Shown here: positions 1-7,718 of the stretch, piece by piece
Position numbering within the stretch: position 1 is the first letter of the stretch
Layout: each line of letters starts with the position of its first letter
Assembly: GCA_913020095.1 (NCBI GenBank)
Contig: CAJWAH010000022.1
Coordinates: forward strand, 1 to 13,040
Direction of reading: 5' to 3'
Length of the DNA: 13,040 nt
Origin: an uncultured Synechococcus sp.
Lineage (GTDB): Bacteria; Cyanobacteriota; Cyanobacteriia; PCC-6307; Cyanobiaceae
The notes under the pieces: model-generated
What the model saw: the letters and a program-made list of their open reading frames with translations, nothing else
What the model was told of the DNA's origin: nothing
The model's database searches: none
Position numbers and translations under genes: made by a program

Positions 1-304
1 GCCAGTAGCGCATGGCCACATAGGTGGTGGCATCCACCTCCCGCTGCCTCAGAAGACTTTGTAGTTCGCGCGCCTGTTGGTCGGTGATCCGGCGGAGCGG
101 TGAACCGCCACCGATGGAGCGGTAGGCCTCTTGGGATTTATTGCTGCGCAGGGTGCTGATCAACCAGGCCAACGGCTTCTGCAGGGCCGGAATCGGCAGC
201 CGGATGATCTCGGGATCGGCAAACAGGTTGTAAAGGAACGGGCCAACGTCCTGGATTCGTTCTGGCCCCCCGAGGTTGAGGAGGACGATTCCGACTCGGG
301 ACAA
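1..304 (-). CDS. hemH: Ferrochelatase, N-terminal part (gene runs off the window)
   Basis: Ferrochelatase inserts ferrous iron into protoporphyrin IX, the last step of protoheme synthesis. Only the first 101 codons are present. The reverse-strand translation begins [15 protein letters not shown] and continues through [30 protein letters not shown] and a [10 protein letters not shown] segment; these are hallmark N-terminal ferrochelatase motifs. The start must be TTG at 304-302: no ATG or GTG lies upstream in frame, and an in-frame TGA occurs at 385-383. A GAGG lies 8 nt before this TTG. The gene is divergent from the recombinase gene, with 75 bp between the two starts. Whether it carries the C-terminal hydrophobic CAB-like extension known from cyanobacterial ferrochelatases cannot be seen here. 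Confidence 0.95.
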   Translation of the reverse strand, partial: MSRVGIVLLNLGGPERIQDVGPFLYNLFADPEIIRLPIPALQKPLAWLISTLRSNKSQEAYRSIGGGSPLRRITDQQARELQSLLRQREVDATTYVAMRYW

Positions 305-312
305 GGGGCTGA

Positions 313-316
313 CCTC
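313..316 (-). promoter_or_regulatory. Shine-Dalgarno sequence for the hemH TTG start
   Basis: The reverse strand reads GAGG with 8 nt between it and the TTG initiation codon. It is one of the few well-placed ribosome binding sites in the window and supports the non-ATG start of hemH. Confidence 0.55.
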
Positions 317-367
317 AGCGATGGCAGAGAGCCTAACCAGGCCCTGGTTTTCTTCGATTTCGGTCGT

Positions 368-373
368 TACGTT
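368..373 (+). promoter_or_regulatory. Possible -10 element of the recombinase operon
   Basis: TACGTT ends only 6 nt before the ATG at 380, so a transcript starting at the usual distance would begin at or next to the start codon, giving a leaderless or nearly leaderless mRNA. No convincing -35 hexamer is visible and no Shine-Dalgarno precedes the ATG, which fits but does not prove this. Weak call. Confidence 0.25.
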
Positions 374-379
374 CCGGTC

Positions 380-1528
380 ATGTCAGCCCTGCCGGCCGAG
401 AGCCTCGAACAGCTCAATAGCGGCTTGCGCAGTGCCGGAGTGCGCTTACGGCTTGAGCAACGCGGCGAGCGGCTGGGGCTGCGGGGACCGCTGCCCCGGC
501 GTGACGGCCAACCGGGGTTGCAGGTGCAGCGCCTCAGCTTGGGGCTTCCGGCCACCTCCGATGGTTTGGCGGCGGCCTTGCAGCAGCTGCACCAGGTGCA
601 TCAGCAGGTGCAGACCAACACTTTTCAGTGGCCCCAGGGCGCGGAGCAGATCAGCCCGATCAAGAAGGCGGCGGGTCTTGATGGAGCCCTGCATCGCTTT
701 GAAACGCAGTTCCACAGCGATCCACGCCGGCGTCGCCAGCCCGCTGGTAGCCGCAGCACCTGGACCTCCGCCTATCGCCCCTATCTCAGGCGGTTAGCGG
801 CCCAAGGCCAGAGCCGTTTGTCGGTGCCCCTGCTCGAGCAGGTGCTGGAGAGTTACCCCCTGGCCAGCCGCTCGCGGCAGCAGTGCGGCCTGGTGCTCTC
901 GCTGCTCGCCAGGCAAGAGCAGTTGCAGCTTCCAGCCGATTGGAATGAACGGGCTGCGGGCTATGGCCTGCATCAGGCCCGTTTTCGGCAGTTGCCCAGT
1001 GATGGGCAGATCCTGGAGGTGGTGGAGGCCATTCCCAATCCCGGCTGGCGCCTGGTGTTTGGCCTGATGGCCACCTACGGGCTGCGGAACCATGAGGTGT
1101 TTTTCACCGATTTTTCTGGGTTGGATGCCGGCCAAGACGGTGTGGTGCGGGTGCTGCCGACCACCAAGACCGGTGAGCACCAGGTTTGGCCGTTTTTGCC
1201 GGAGTGGGTGGATCACTTCGCCCTGCGCCCGTTGGCCCGGCAGCGGGCCCTGCTGCCGCCGATTTGCACCGATCTCAGGACGACAACCCTGCAGCAGGTG
1301 GGACGCCGCGTTGCGGAGCAGTTTCGCCGCTATCAGCTGCCGCTAACGCCCTATGACCTTCGCCATGCTTGGGCCCTGCGCACCATCCACATGGGTTTGC
1401 CCGATACCGTGGCAGCCCGAATGATGGGGCACTCGGTGGCCATTCACACCCGCACCTATCACCACTGGATTACCCGCCGGGATCAGCAGCAGGCCGTTGA
1501 TGCCGCCTTGGCGCGGCGTGGCGCCTAA
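380..1528 (+). CDS. Tyrosine recombinase / phage integrase family protein
   Basis: A 382-residue tyrosine recombinase, a family that cuts and rejoins DNA through a phosphotyrosine intermediate. The C-terminal catalytic domain (about 200-382) keeps R236 (YGLRNHE), K263 (TTKTGE), R328 (YDLRHAW), H351 (MMGHS) and nucleophile Y360 (RTYHHW). The first histidine of the HxxR motif is replaced by Y325. The N-terminal half, with arginine-rich stretches, shows no domain I recognise and may include the DNA-binding region. ATG 380 is preferred over an open extension upstream because that extension overlaps hemH on the other strand. The methyltransferase gene begins 6 nt after the stop, suggesting co-transcription. 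No excisionase, att-like repeats, tRNA or phage genes are nearby, so it looks like a resident chromosomal recombinase; its target site is unknown. Confidence 0.88.
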   Translation: MSALPAESLEQLNSGLRSAGVRLRLEQRGERLGLRGPLPRRDGQPGLQVQRLSLGLPATSDGLAAALQQLHQVHQQVQTNTFQWPQGAEQISPIKKAAGLDGALHRFETQFHSDPRRRRQPAGSRSTWTSAYRPYLRRLAAQGQSRLSVPLLEQVLESYPLASRSRQQCGLVLSLLARQEQLQLPADWNERAAGYGLHQARFRQLPSDGQILEVVEAIPNPGWRLVFGLMATYGLRNHEVFFTDFSGLDAGQDGVVRVLPTTKTGEHQVWPFLPEWVDHFALRPLARQRALLPPICTDLRTTTLQQVGRRVAEQFRRYQLPLTPYDLRHAWALRTIHMGLPDTVAARMMGHSVAIHTRTYHHWITRRDQQQAVDAALARRGA

Positions 1529-1534
1529 TTAGCG

Positions 1535-2164
1535 ATGGCAAGCTTTCTGAGGCCCCTGGCCTACCGGCATCGCTGGATCTACGACAGCGTTACGGCCATC
1601 AGCTCCCTCAGTGTTGGTGGTGTGGCTCGATTGCGGGCCCTGGGGCTGGAGGGCCTCAAGCAGCGCTTGGTGCCGGGTGCTGCTGTTTTGGATCTGTGCT
1701 GCGGCAGCGGCGAAGCGGCGGCCCCTTGGTTGCAGGCCGGTTTTGCGGTCACGGGCTTGGACATCGCGCCGCGGGCCTTGGATTTGGCCGCCCAGCGCTA
1801 CCCCGCGCTCAAGAGGGTTCAGGGCCTAGCTGAAGATCCGCCGCTGCCAGACGGTCATTTCGCTGCGATTCAGCTCAGCGTCGCGCTGCATGAGTTCTCC
1901 CGCCCTGAGCGCGAGCAGGTGCTGCGCAGCTGCCTGCGTCTGTTGATGCCGGGCGGTTGGTTGGTGCTGGTGGATTTGCATCCGGCTGGCCCCTGGCTGC
2001 AGCTGCCGCAGCAGCTGTTTTGTGCCCTCTTTGAGACCCACACGGCCATTGCCATGCTGGAGGACAACCTGCCCGCCCAACTCGATGCGTTGGGCTTCAT
2101 CGCTGTGGAGCAAGAGCTCCTGGCGGGTCAGGCTTTGCAACGCATCACAGCCCAGAGGCCATGA
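1535..2164 (+). CDS. Class I SAM-dependent methyltransferase (UbiE/COQ5-like fold), substrate unknown
   Basis: A 209-residue soluble protein with a class I methyltransferase core. Motif I is VLDLCCGSGEA at residues 51-61, the acidic end of strand 2 is D76 in TGLDIAPRA, the motif II region is LPDGHFAAIQ (104-113), and the LMPGGWLVLVD segment (137-147) matches the post-motif strand of the Methyltransf_11/25 group. The N-terminal RHRWIYD resembles that of small UbiE-like enzymes. The substrate cannot be read from sequence; quinone, tetrapyrrole or other small molecules are all possible, and the hemH and cobO neighbours make a tetrapyrrole link tempting but unproven. It starts 6 nt after the recombinase gene, and its TGA overlaps the cobO ATG as ATGA, so it is probably translationally coupled to cobO. 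Confidence 0.85.
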   Translation: MASFLRPLAYRHRWIYDSVTAISSLSVGGVARLRALGLEGLKQRLVPGAAVLDLCCGSGEAAAPWLQAGFAVTGLDIAPRALDLAAQRYPALKRVQGLAEDPPLPDGHFAAIQLSVALHEFSRPEREQVLRSCLRLLMPGGWLVLVDLHPAGPWLQLPQQLFCALFETHTAIAMLEDNLPAQLDALGFIAVEQELLAGQALQRITAQRP

Positions 2165-2838
2165 GCACACCCCCTGCCAACAGCAACCTGGATGCCACCG
2201 CGGCAGCCCTCGGCATGGGGGGTGAGCTGGCCCCTGAAAAAGACGATGCCGCCTATCGCCAACGCATGGAGCGGCGCAAACAGGTGCAGGCCCAACGGGT
2301 TGGTGAGCGCTCGATCGAAAAAGGCCTTGTGCTGGTGAACACCGGCCAAGGCAAAGGCAAAACCACCGCAGCGCTGGGTTTGGCCCTGCGCACCCTTGGC
2401 CATGGCGGCCGTGTGGCTGTGGTGCAATTCATCAAAGGGGCCTGGCAGCCGGGGGAGGCCAAGGCGTTGCAGAGCTTTGGAGACCAGCTGCAGTGGCATG
2501 CCCTCGGTGAAGGCTTCACCTGGGAAACCCAGGATCGTGAACGCGATCGTCAACTCGTGGCTGAGGCCTGGCAGCAGTCGCTTGTGTATTTGCGCGATCC
2601 AGCCGTTCAGCTGGTGCTGCTCGATGAGATCAATGTGGCCCTCAAGTTGGGCTATTTGCCGGTGGAGGACGTTCTCGCTGGGGTGGATGAGCGGCCCGAG
2701 CTCACCCATGTGGTGCTCACAGGCCGCGGTGCACCCCAAGCGCTGATCGAGCGGGCCGACTTGGTGACCGAGATGAGCCTGGTCAAACACCCCTTCCGCG
2801 AGCAGGGCGTCAAGGCGCAATTGGGAATTGAGTTTTAA
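2161..2838 (+). CDS. cobO: Cob(I)yrinic acid a,c-diamide / corrinoid adenosyltransferase
   Basis: CobO/BtuR-type ATP:corrinoid adenosyltransferase, 225 residues, which transfers the 5'-deoxyadenosyl group of ATP to the cobalt of a reduced corrinoid during B12 or pseudo-B12 synthesis. The P-loop TGQGKGKTT spans 61-69, followed by the family segments VVQFIKGAW (87-95), LVLLDEINVALK (151-162), VVLTGRGAP (184-192) and the conserved tail KHPFREQGVKAQLGIEF. The first 55 residues form a charged helical N-terminus usual in CobO. An AGAGG lies only 2 nt before the ATG, too close for an ideal ribosome binding site, so coupling to the upstream methyltransferase through the ATGA overlap probably matters. 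The gene is convergent with the small minus-strand reading frame that ends 5 bp downstream. Confidence 0.95.
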   Translation: MSTPPANSNLDATAAALGMGGELAPEKDDAAYRQRMERRKQVQAQRVGERSIEKGLVLVNTGQGKGKTTAALGLALRTLGHGGRVAVVQFIKGAWQPGEAKALQSFGDQLQWHALGEGFTWETQDRERDRQLVAEAWQQSLVYLRDPAVQLVLLDEINVALKLGYLPVEDVLAGVDERPELTHVVLTGRGAPQALIERADLVTEMSLVKHPFREQGVKAQLGIEF

Positions 2839-2843
2839 GCCGC

Positions 2844-3002
2844 TCAGGCGCTCTCTCCGTTGAGATCGCGCCGCAGCAGCCAGGTGGCGGAGGTGAGCAC
2901 CGACAGGCCGCTCACCAGCAGAGCCCGGTGCACTTCCGGTTGACTCCAGCCAGAGCTGTCTTGCGTGGCATCCGCCACGGCTGAGAGGGTGAGGCGGGCC
3001 AT
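2844..3002 (-). CDS. Possible small single-pass membrane protein (52 aa)
   Basis: A short reverse-strand frame in the otherwise empty stretch between cobO and pyrH. From ATG 3002 it encodes 52 residues; an in-frame ATG at 3029 would add nine. The middle holds a hydrophobic run, ALLVSGLSVLTSATWLL, followed by RRD, the look of a single membrane helix with positive residues after it. It does not lie over another gene, ends 5 bp from the cobO stop and leaves about 100 bp before pyrH for divergent promoters, all of which favour a real gene. No family is recognised and no good ribosome binding site is visible, so it may be spurious. Confidence 0.45.
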   Translation of the reverse strand: MARLTLSAVADATQDSSGWSQPEVHRALLVSGLSVLTSATWLLRRDLNGESA

Positions 3003-3102
3003 CAGGCCGCTGCGGCTCCCATCTCCCATCGGGTGATCCCAGTTGGTCCATGCAAGCGAGCGGCACTGACTGTTGCAACCCCCGGCCTGGGCTGAAGGCG
3101 CT

Positions 3103-3111
3103 TGCTACTGT
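3103..3111 (+). promoter_or_regulatory. Putative extended -10 promoter of pyrH
   Basis: TGCTACTGT fits the extended -10 form TGnTAnnnT and lies 20 nt before the pyrH ATG, implying a short leader of roughly 13-15 nt. No -35 hexamer is seen at 16-18 bp; TTGCAA at 3073-3078 is too far (27 bp). The placement in the only intergenic gap before pyrH supports the call. Confidence 0.4.
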
Positions 3112-3131
3112 TCGCCGGACAGACTTCAGCG

Positions 3132-3845
3132 ATGGCTTACCAAAGGGTTCTGCTCAAACTCAGCGGCGAAGCCCTAATGGGTGAGCAGGGTTACGGCATT
3201 GATCCCGCCATCGTTAGCGCGATTGCCAAAGATGTGGCCGAGGTGGTCGCCAAGGGCACCCAACTCGCCATCGTTGTGGGAGGCGGCAACATCTTCCGCG
3301 GGCTGAAGGGATCAGCCGCTGGCATGGAGCGGGCCACCGCCGATTACGTCGGCATGTTGGCCACGGTGATGAATGCGATCACCTTGCAAGACGGCTTGGA
3401 GCGGGCCGGTGTTCCCACCCGGGTGCAAAGCGCCATCGCCATGCAGGAGGTGGCGGAGCCTTACATCCGCCGCAAAGCGATGCGGCATCTCGAGAAAGGG
3501 CGTGTGGTGATCTTTGGTGCCGGCTGCGGCAATCCCTTTTTCACCACCGACACCACCGCAGCGTTGCGTGCTGCTGAGATCAACGCCCATGTGGTGCTCA
3601 AGGCGACCAAGGTGGATGGCGTCTACGACAAAGATCCGGTGCGCTTTGCTGATGCGGTGCGCTACGAGCACCTCACCTTCCAAGACGTCTTGGCCAATGA
3701 GCTGGGCGTCATGGATGCCACCGCCATTGCCTTGTGCAAAGACAACACCATCCCCATCGTGGTGTTTGATCTGTTTGGGTCCGGCAACATTGCCCGGGCC
3801 GTTGCCGGTGAACCGATCGGGACCCGTATTACATCCGCTGCTTGA
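3132..3845 (+). CDS. pyrH: UMP kinase
   Basis: Bacterial UMP kinase phosphorylates UMP to UDP in pyrimidine nucleotide synthesis; it belongs to the amino acid kinase fold and acts as a hexamer in the cytoplasm. The 237-residue length is normal for the family. Visible motifs are the N-terminal KLSGEAL (9-15), the glycine-rich [10 protein letters not shown] loop (about 51-60), [15 protein letters not shown] of the nucleoside-binding region, and [13 protein letters not shown] near the ATP site. ATG 3132 is chosen over the upstream in-frame TTG 3102 because [15 protein letters not shown] is the usual N-terminus and the putative promoter overlaps 3102. frr follows immediately, the common pyrH-frr pairing. 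No clear Shine-Dalgarno sequence precedes the ATG. Confidence 0.97.
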   Translation: MAYQRVLLKLSGEALMGEQGYGIDPAIVSAIAKDVAEVVAKGTQLAIVVGGGNIFRGLKGSAAGMERATADYVGMLATVMNAITLQDGLERAGVPTRVQSAIAMQEVAEPYIRRKAMRHLEKGRVVIFGAGCGNPFFTTDTTAALRAAEINAHVVLKATKVDGVYDKDPVRFADAVRYEHLTFQDVLANELGVMDATAIALCKDNTIPIVVFDLFGSGNIARAVAGEPIGTRITSAA

Positions 3846-3847
3846 CC

Positions 3848-4387
3848 ATGGATCTTGAAGCCAGCATGACCAAGTCGCTGGAAGCCACCCAGCGCAACTT
3901 CAACACCATTCGCACCGGCCGGGCCAACACCTCCCTGCTCGACAAGGTGATGGTGGAGTACTACGGCGCCGATACGCCCCTGAAATCCCTGGCCACGATT
4001 TCAGCGCCCGATTCCCAAACGATTCAGATCCAACCCTTTGACATGGGCTCGATGGCCTTGATCGAGAAGGCGATTGGCATGAGCGATCTGGGCCTGACCC
4101 CCAACAACGACGGCAAGTTGATTCGCATCAACATTCCTCCCCTCACCGAGGAACGCCGCAAGGAGCTCTGCAAGATCGCCTCCAAATACGCAGAAGAGGG
4201 CAAGGTGGCCCTGCGCAATGTGCGCCGCGATGCGATTGATCAGATCAAAAAACGCGAAAAAGACGGTGAGCTCTCGGAAGATCTCAGCCGTGATGAGCAG
4301 GACAAGGTTCAAAAGGTGACCGACAAGTTCATCGCCGATCTGGAGAAACTGCTGGCTGACAAAGAAGCCGACATCCTCAAGGTGTGA
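3848..4387 (+). CDS. frr: Ribosome recycling factor
   Basis: Ribosome recycling factor works with EF-G to split post-termination ribosomes. The 179-residue product shows family hallmarks: FNTIRTGRA near the N-terminus, [10 protein letters not shown], the TIQIQPFD strand, [24 protein letters not shown], and the helical KEADILKV ending. Domain I is the three-helix bundle from both ends and domain II the central beta part. ATG 3848 lies 2 nt after the pyrH stop; a TTG at 3842, overlapping that stop as TTGA, would add two residues and fits the usual family length of about 182 slightly better, so the start is uncertain by 6 nt. The TGA overlaps the GTG start of the next gene (GTGA), indicating translational coupling. 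Confidence 0.97.
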   Translation: MDLEASMTKSLEATQRNFNTIRTGRANTSLLDKVMVEYYGADTPLKSLATISAPDSQTIQIQPFDMGSMALIEKAIGMSDLGLTPNNDGKLIRINIPPLTEERRKELCKIASKYAEEGKVALRNVRRDAIDQIKKREKDGELSEDLSRDEQDKVQKVTDKFIADLEKLLADKEADILKV

Positions 4388-5517
4388 GTTTCGATGTTGC
4401 TGTGGTGGGTGCTGGTGCCGCTGGGGCGGCAACGGCCTACCAACTCGCCCTGCGTGGACGCTCGGTTGTCTTGATCGATGAGCGCGCCTTGCCGCGCTCC
4501 AAACCCTGTGGCGGAGGCATGGCGGCCTCGGTTCAGCAGTGGTTCCCTTGCGACCTCACCCCGGCGGTGGATCGGGTGATTGATCGGGTGCGATTCACCT
4601 GGTGTTTGGAGGATCCGGTGATTGCCGATCTTCCCGGTGAATCACCCTTTTGGATCGTGCGCCGTGATGTGCTCGATGGCTACTTGGCTGATCAGGCTGC
4701 TGCCGCTGGCGCGGAACGCTTGGAGGGCCAAGCCGTCACCGAGGTCAGCCGCCATGGCGATGGCTGGGAGCTGTGCATTGGCGAGCAGCGCCTCCAGGCC
4801 CGCGCGCTGGTGTTGGCCCATGGCTCCCGCGGTGATCTGGTCAACCAGCTGGGGGTGGCTGATCCCAAGCCCCGTTTGGCTGCGGCGTTGGCCTTGGAGG
4901 TAGAAGGTGCGGTGAGCGAGCCGCAAACGGCGCGGTTTGAGTTTGGCTTGGTCAAACACGGCTTCTGCTGGTGCTTTCCCCGCAGTGGCGGCTACAGCGT
5001 TGGCATTGGCACGTTTCTGGGCCGCACCGTGGCCGACTACGACCAGGTGCTCACCGCTTTGCTGCCCAGCTTGGGCCTGGATCCCCAGGCAGGGGAGCGC
5101 CGTCATTGGCCGCTGCGGGTTTGGAATGGCCACCACCCACTGCACCGCGACGGTGTCGTGGCGGTTGGCGATGCGGCCTCGCTGGCGGATCCCTTCTTGG
5201 CAGAGGGGTTGCGCCCGGCTTTGCTCTCGGCCTTGCGCTCGGCGGAAGCTTTGGATGCTTATCTCTCTGGAGAGCAGCAGGCCTTGGCTGGCTACACCCG
5301 CACCATGCGCCGCGAGTGGGGTGAATCGATGAGCTGGGGCCGCCGCATTGGCCAAGTGTTTTATCGCTTCCCCAAGGTGGGCTATCAGCTGGGGATCAAA
5401 CGGCCCACGGCGCCGCAGCGCATTGCTCAGATCCTGAGTGGAGAGATGGGCTATGGCGACATTGCTCAGCGGGTGATCCGCCGGCTGGGCGGCGGCTTGT
5501 TGGGGGCGGGACGTTGA
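4384..5517 (+). CDS. Geranylgeranyl-reductase-family FAD-dependent oxidoreductase
   Basis: A 377-residue flavoprotein. The dinucleotide-binding motif VGAGAAG spans 8-14, the family signature [11 protein letters not shown] lies at 36-46, and the second FAD motif [22 protein letters not shown] spans about 259-280. This arrangement is typical of the geranylgeranyl reductase family, which includes ChlP and archaeal lipid reductases. It is shorter than the roughly 400-450 residues usual for ChlP and lacks obvious ChlP identity, so I do not name it chlP. The substrate is unknown; an isoprenoid or carotenoid-like lipid is an inference from the family. GTG 4384 overlaps the frr stop by 4 nt and the gene ends in a TTGA overlap with the next gene, so it sits inside the pyrH-frr operon. 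Confidence 0.87.
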   Translation: MSFDVAVVGAGAAGAATAYQLALRGRSVVLIDERALPRSKPCGGGMAASVQQWFPCDLTPAVDRVIDRVRFTWCLEDPVIADLPGESPFWIVRRDVLDGYLADQAAAAGAERLEGQAVTEVSRHGDGWELCIGEQRLQARALVLAHGSRGDLVNQLGVADPKPRLAAALALEVEGAVSEPQTARFEFGLVKHGFCWCFPRSGGYSVGIGTFLGRTVADYDQVLTALLPSLGLDPQAGERRHWPLRVWNGHHPLHRDGVVAVGDAASLADPFLAEGLRPALLSALRSAEALDAYLSGEQQALAGYTRTMRREWGESMSWGRRIGQVFYRFPKVGYQLGIKRPTAPQRIAQILSGEMGYGDIAQRVIRRLGGGLLGAGR

Positions 5518-6512
5518 TTCCGCTTCTTGCCCCTTGCCCATTGGAGGCTGGATGGGAGTTGATCTGGCAGCAGAGCTTGCCCAACCCAGCCGCTGATCAG
5601 CGCTTGGGTGGTTTTTCTGGGATGGCGCTCGATTGGCCGCAGCGGCGCCTGTGGCTGCTCAGCGATGCCAAGCGCACCCACAGCCTTGAGCTGCGCTGGG
5701 ATGGAAGCGTGCGCCAGCCCTTGCTATCGGCGCAGGCTCCCCAGCCGTTGCAGGGGCAAGGCCGCCAGAAGCTGGATGGTGAAGCGCTCGTGCGTGCACC
5801 GGGCAGCACGCCGCAGCGGTTTTGGATGGCCAGTGAAGCCCGTAACCCCCAAAAGCGACCAGCCTCCCTGTTCGAGCTGAAGCTGCTCAGCTCCGGTGGC
5901 TTTGCCATCCAGCAGCAATGGCCCTTGCCCGCCGAGTGGCAACCACAGCAGGGTCAAGGCATGCGGCGCAACAAAGGGCCCGAGGCCCTGGTTGCCTTGC
6001 CGGGGCTGCGGTTTGTGCTCGCAGCGGAGGCTCCATTGCAACAGGATTCATCGCGCCAATTGCGCCTGCTGCTGGCTAAGCAGCAGGGCCAGCAGATGCA
6101 ATTCACCCCCCTGGGAACGCCGCTGTTGGTTAGTGCGCCTTTAGAAGCCCAGCCCTATTGGGGGCTCACCGCATTGCTGCCTGCTCAGGCTGGAGATCAG
6201 CCACCATTGCTGGCCCTATGGCGTGGTTACGCCGAGCCCAACAAATGGTGGAACCGGCTCAGCTTGCTGCCGCCGCTTTCATTCGATCAGAAGCCAGAGC
6301 GAGCTGTGGCTCCTTTGATGCGCTGGGATCTGAGCGATGTTGGCCTAGAGCCCGACAACTGGGAGGCGTTAACCGCCGGACCGCAACTGGAGGATGGACG
6401 TCCCACCCTGCTGCTGGCCAGCGATGACAATTTCAGCCCCTTCCAGCAGAACCGCTTGGCTCTGCTGGCGCCCCTGCAACCGGAACCCTGCGCCTCAGCG
6501 GACAGCCGCTAG
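5514..6512 (+). CDS. Esterase-like activity of phytase domain protein
   Basis: A 332-residue protein that resembles the 'esterase-like activity of phytase' family (PF13449), a beta-propeller-like group mostly of unproven function. Signs are [10 protein letters not shown] followed by LWLLSDA (31-51), repeated acidic-Glu-Ala-Leu segments (LDGEALV about 88-93, GPEALVALP 155-163, NWEALTAG 282-289) and the C-terminal [17 protein letters not shown] block (299-315). Start TTG 5514 overlaps the upstream TGA; an in-frame TTG nine codons later is an alternative, and no ATG appears before residue 37. No convincing signal peptide or membrane helix is visible, unlike many family members that are exported. 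Its 3' end overlaps the convergent transaldolase gene by 18 bp. Role unknown; operon position suggests coupling with the flavoprotein. Confidence 0.75.
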   Translation: MIPLLAPCPLEAGWELIWQQSLPNPAADQRLGGFSGMALDWPQRRLWLLSDAKRTHSLELRWDGSVRQPLLSAQAPQPLQGQGRQKLDGEALVRAPGSTPQRFWMASEARNPQKRPASLFELKLLSSGGFAIQQQWPLPAEWQPQQGQGMRRNKGPEALVALPGLRFVLAAEAPLQQDSSRQLRLLLAKQQGQQMQFTPLGTPLLVSAPLEAQPYWGLTALLPAQAGDQPPLLALWRGYAEPNKWWNRLSLLPPLSFDQKPERAVAPLMRWDLSDVGLEPDNWEALTAGPQLEDGRPTLLLASDDNFSPFQQNRLALLAPLQPEPCASADSR

Positions 6513-7664
6513 GGCTGCTCCGAGGCCGGCACGCACATCCTCGGGGTAGAGCTTGCCGTCGTGGTCGCCATCGAGGGCATCGAAGACGGCGTCGCTACCG
6601 AGCCATTCCTCGCGGCAGATGCAGCCGTCGCCATCGAGATCGTTGAGCAGGAAGATCTCTTGGGCGGCATGGGCGAAGGCGGCACCACCTTCCAGCACGG
6701 CGAGGCGATGGGCTAGTTGAGCTTCGAGGGTTTCGATGGCTTTGGTGAAGCCCTGGATGCCTTCGGCCAGCTTCTCGTGGGCCATGCGGTCTTCGGCCAT
6801 CATCTGCTCGAAGCGCTGGGCGTCGATGCTCAGCTTGTCCAGCTCGCTGCTGGGGTTGCTGCCATCGAGCTTGCGCACCAAGGTGCCCTCTTGCTTGCGC
6901 AGTTGGTCAAGCAGTTTGGGGGAGATGGTCAGCAGGTCGCAGCCGGCCAGCTCGATGATCTCGTCGATGTTGCGGAAGCTGGCACCCATCACCTCGGTGG
7001 TGTAGCCGTGCTTTTTGAAGTAGTTGAAGATCTTGGTGACCGACACCACACCGGGATCTTCGGGGCCTGGATAGCTGTCGCGGCCGGTGTCCTTCTTGTA
7101 CCAGTCGAGGATCCTGCCAACAAAAGGTGAGATCAAGGTCACCTTGGCTTCGGCGCAGGCCGCGGCTTGGGCGAAACCAAACAGCAGGGTCAAGTTGCAG
7201 TGAATGCCTTCGCGTTCCAGCTGTTCAGCGGCTTTGATCCCCTCCCAGGTGGAGGCGATCTTGATCAGCACATGGTCGTTGCTGATGCCTGCGTCGTTGT
7301 AGAGCCCAATCAACTTGTGGGCCTTGGCGATGGTGGCTTCGGTGTCGTAGCTCAGGCGAGCATCCACCTCGGTCGATACGCGGCCCGGCACGATTTTGAG
7401 GATCTCTTTGCCGAAGGTCACGCAGATTTCATCGAGCGCCTCGGAGACCACCTGCTCTGCAGGGGCGGTGGGGCCGATCAGCGCGCGTGAGGCCCGCAGG
7501 GTCTCATCGATCAGGTTTTGGTAGGCCGGGATCTGGGCGGCAGCCAGGATCAACGAGGGGTTGGTGGTGGCGTCCCTCGGGGTGAACGTCTTGATGGCCT
7601 GCAGGTCGCCGGTATCGGCTACCACGACGGTCATGCTGGAGAGCTGCTCAAGCAAACTGGCCAC
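6495..7664 (-). CDS. tal: Transaldolase with C-terminal EF-hand pair
   Basis: Transaldolase moves a dihydroxyacetone unit between sedoheptulose-7-phosphate and glyceraldehyde-3-phosphate in the pentose phosphate pathway. Residues 1 to about 325 match the TalB type: D17 in VVADTGD, N35 in DATTNPSL, E99 in STEVDARLS, and Schiff-base lysine K135 in [11 protein letters not shown]. The extra C-terminal tail holds two EF-hand-type loops at 342-353 ([12 protein letters not shown]) and 365-376 ([12 protein letters not shown]), with acidic residues at positions 1, 3, 5 and 12 and glycine at 6, separated by 11 residues. The total of 389 residues is longer than E. coli TalB (about 317) because of this tail. 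Start GTG 7664 gives the usual [15 protein letters not shown] beginning; there is no Shine-Dalgarno. The gene follows ftsI after 50 bp and may have its own promoter. Confidence 0.96.
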   Translation of the reverse strand: MASLLEQLSSMTVVVADTGDLQAIKTFTPRDATTNPSLILAAAQIPAYQNLIDETLRASRALIGPTAPAEQVVSEALDEICVTFGKEILKIVPGRVSTEVDARLSYDTEATIAKAHKLIGLYNDAGISNDHVLIKIASTWEGIKAAEQLEREGIHCNLTLLFGFAQAAACAEAKVTLISPFVGRILDWYKKDTGRDSYPGPEDPGVVSVTKIFNYFKKHGYTTEVMGASFRNIDEIIELAGCDLLTISPKLLDQLRKQEGTLVRKLDGSNPSSELDKLSIDAQRFEQMMAEDRMAHEKLAEGIQGFTKAIETLEAQLAHRLAVLEGGAAFAHAAQEIFLLNDLDGDGCICREEWLGSDAVFDALDGDHDGKLYPEDVRAGLGAALAAVR

Positions 7665-7687
7665 GGCAGGGGCATGCGGATGTCGTC

Positions 7688-7718
7688 AACGTAGCGATCA
7701 CAGACGCGGTCAGATCAA
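7688..7718 (-). promoter_or_regulatory. Possible promoter of tal
   Basis: On the reverse strand TTGATC (7718-7713) is followed after 19 bp by TACGTT (7693-7688), ending 23 nt before the GTG of tal. The spacing is a little long and the -35 overlaps the ftsI stop. The sequence GCTACGTT resembles GCTACTGT before pyrH. If real, tal can be transcribed apart from ftsI. Confidence 0.3.

Noticed and set aside
131..379. Open 83-codon extension in front of the recombinase
   Set aside because: It lies over the coding start of hemH on the other strand, whose motifs are unmistakable, and it has no recognisable protein features.
380..1528. Recombinase as sign of a prophage or genomic island
   Set aside because: Surrounding genes are all housekeeping, there are no att-like repeats, tRNA or phage genes, and base composition appears uniform.
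2839..2900. Terminator hairpin after cobO
   Set aside because: No stable stem followed by a T-run was found by eye.
2128..3078. 316-codon reverse frame across cobO
   Set aside because: It is antisense to a clear cobO gene and has the low-complexity His/Gln/Leu-rich look of a shadow frame in GC-rich DNA.
4642..5541. 299-codon reverse frame across the flavoprotein gene
   Set aside because: Antisense shadow of a gene with clear FAD motifs; no family resemblance.
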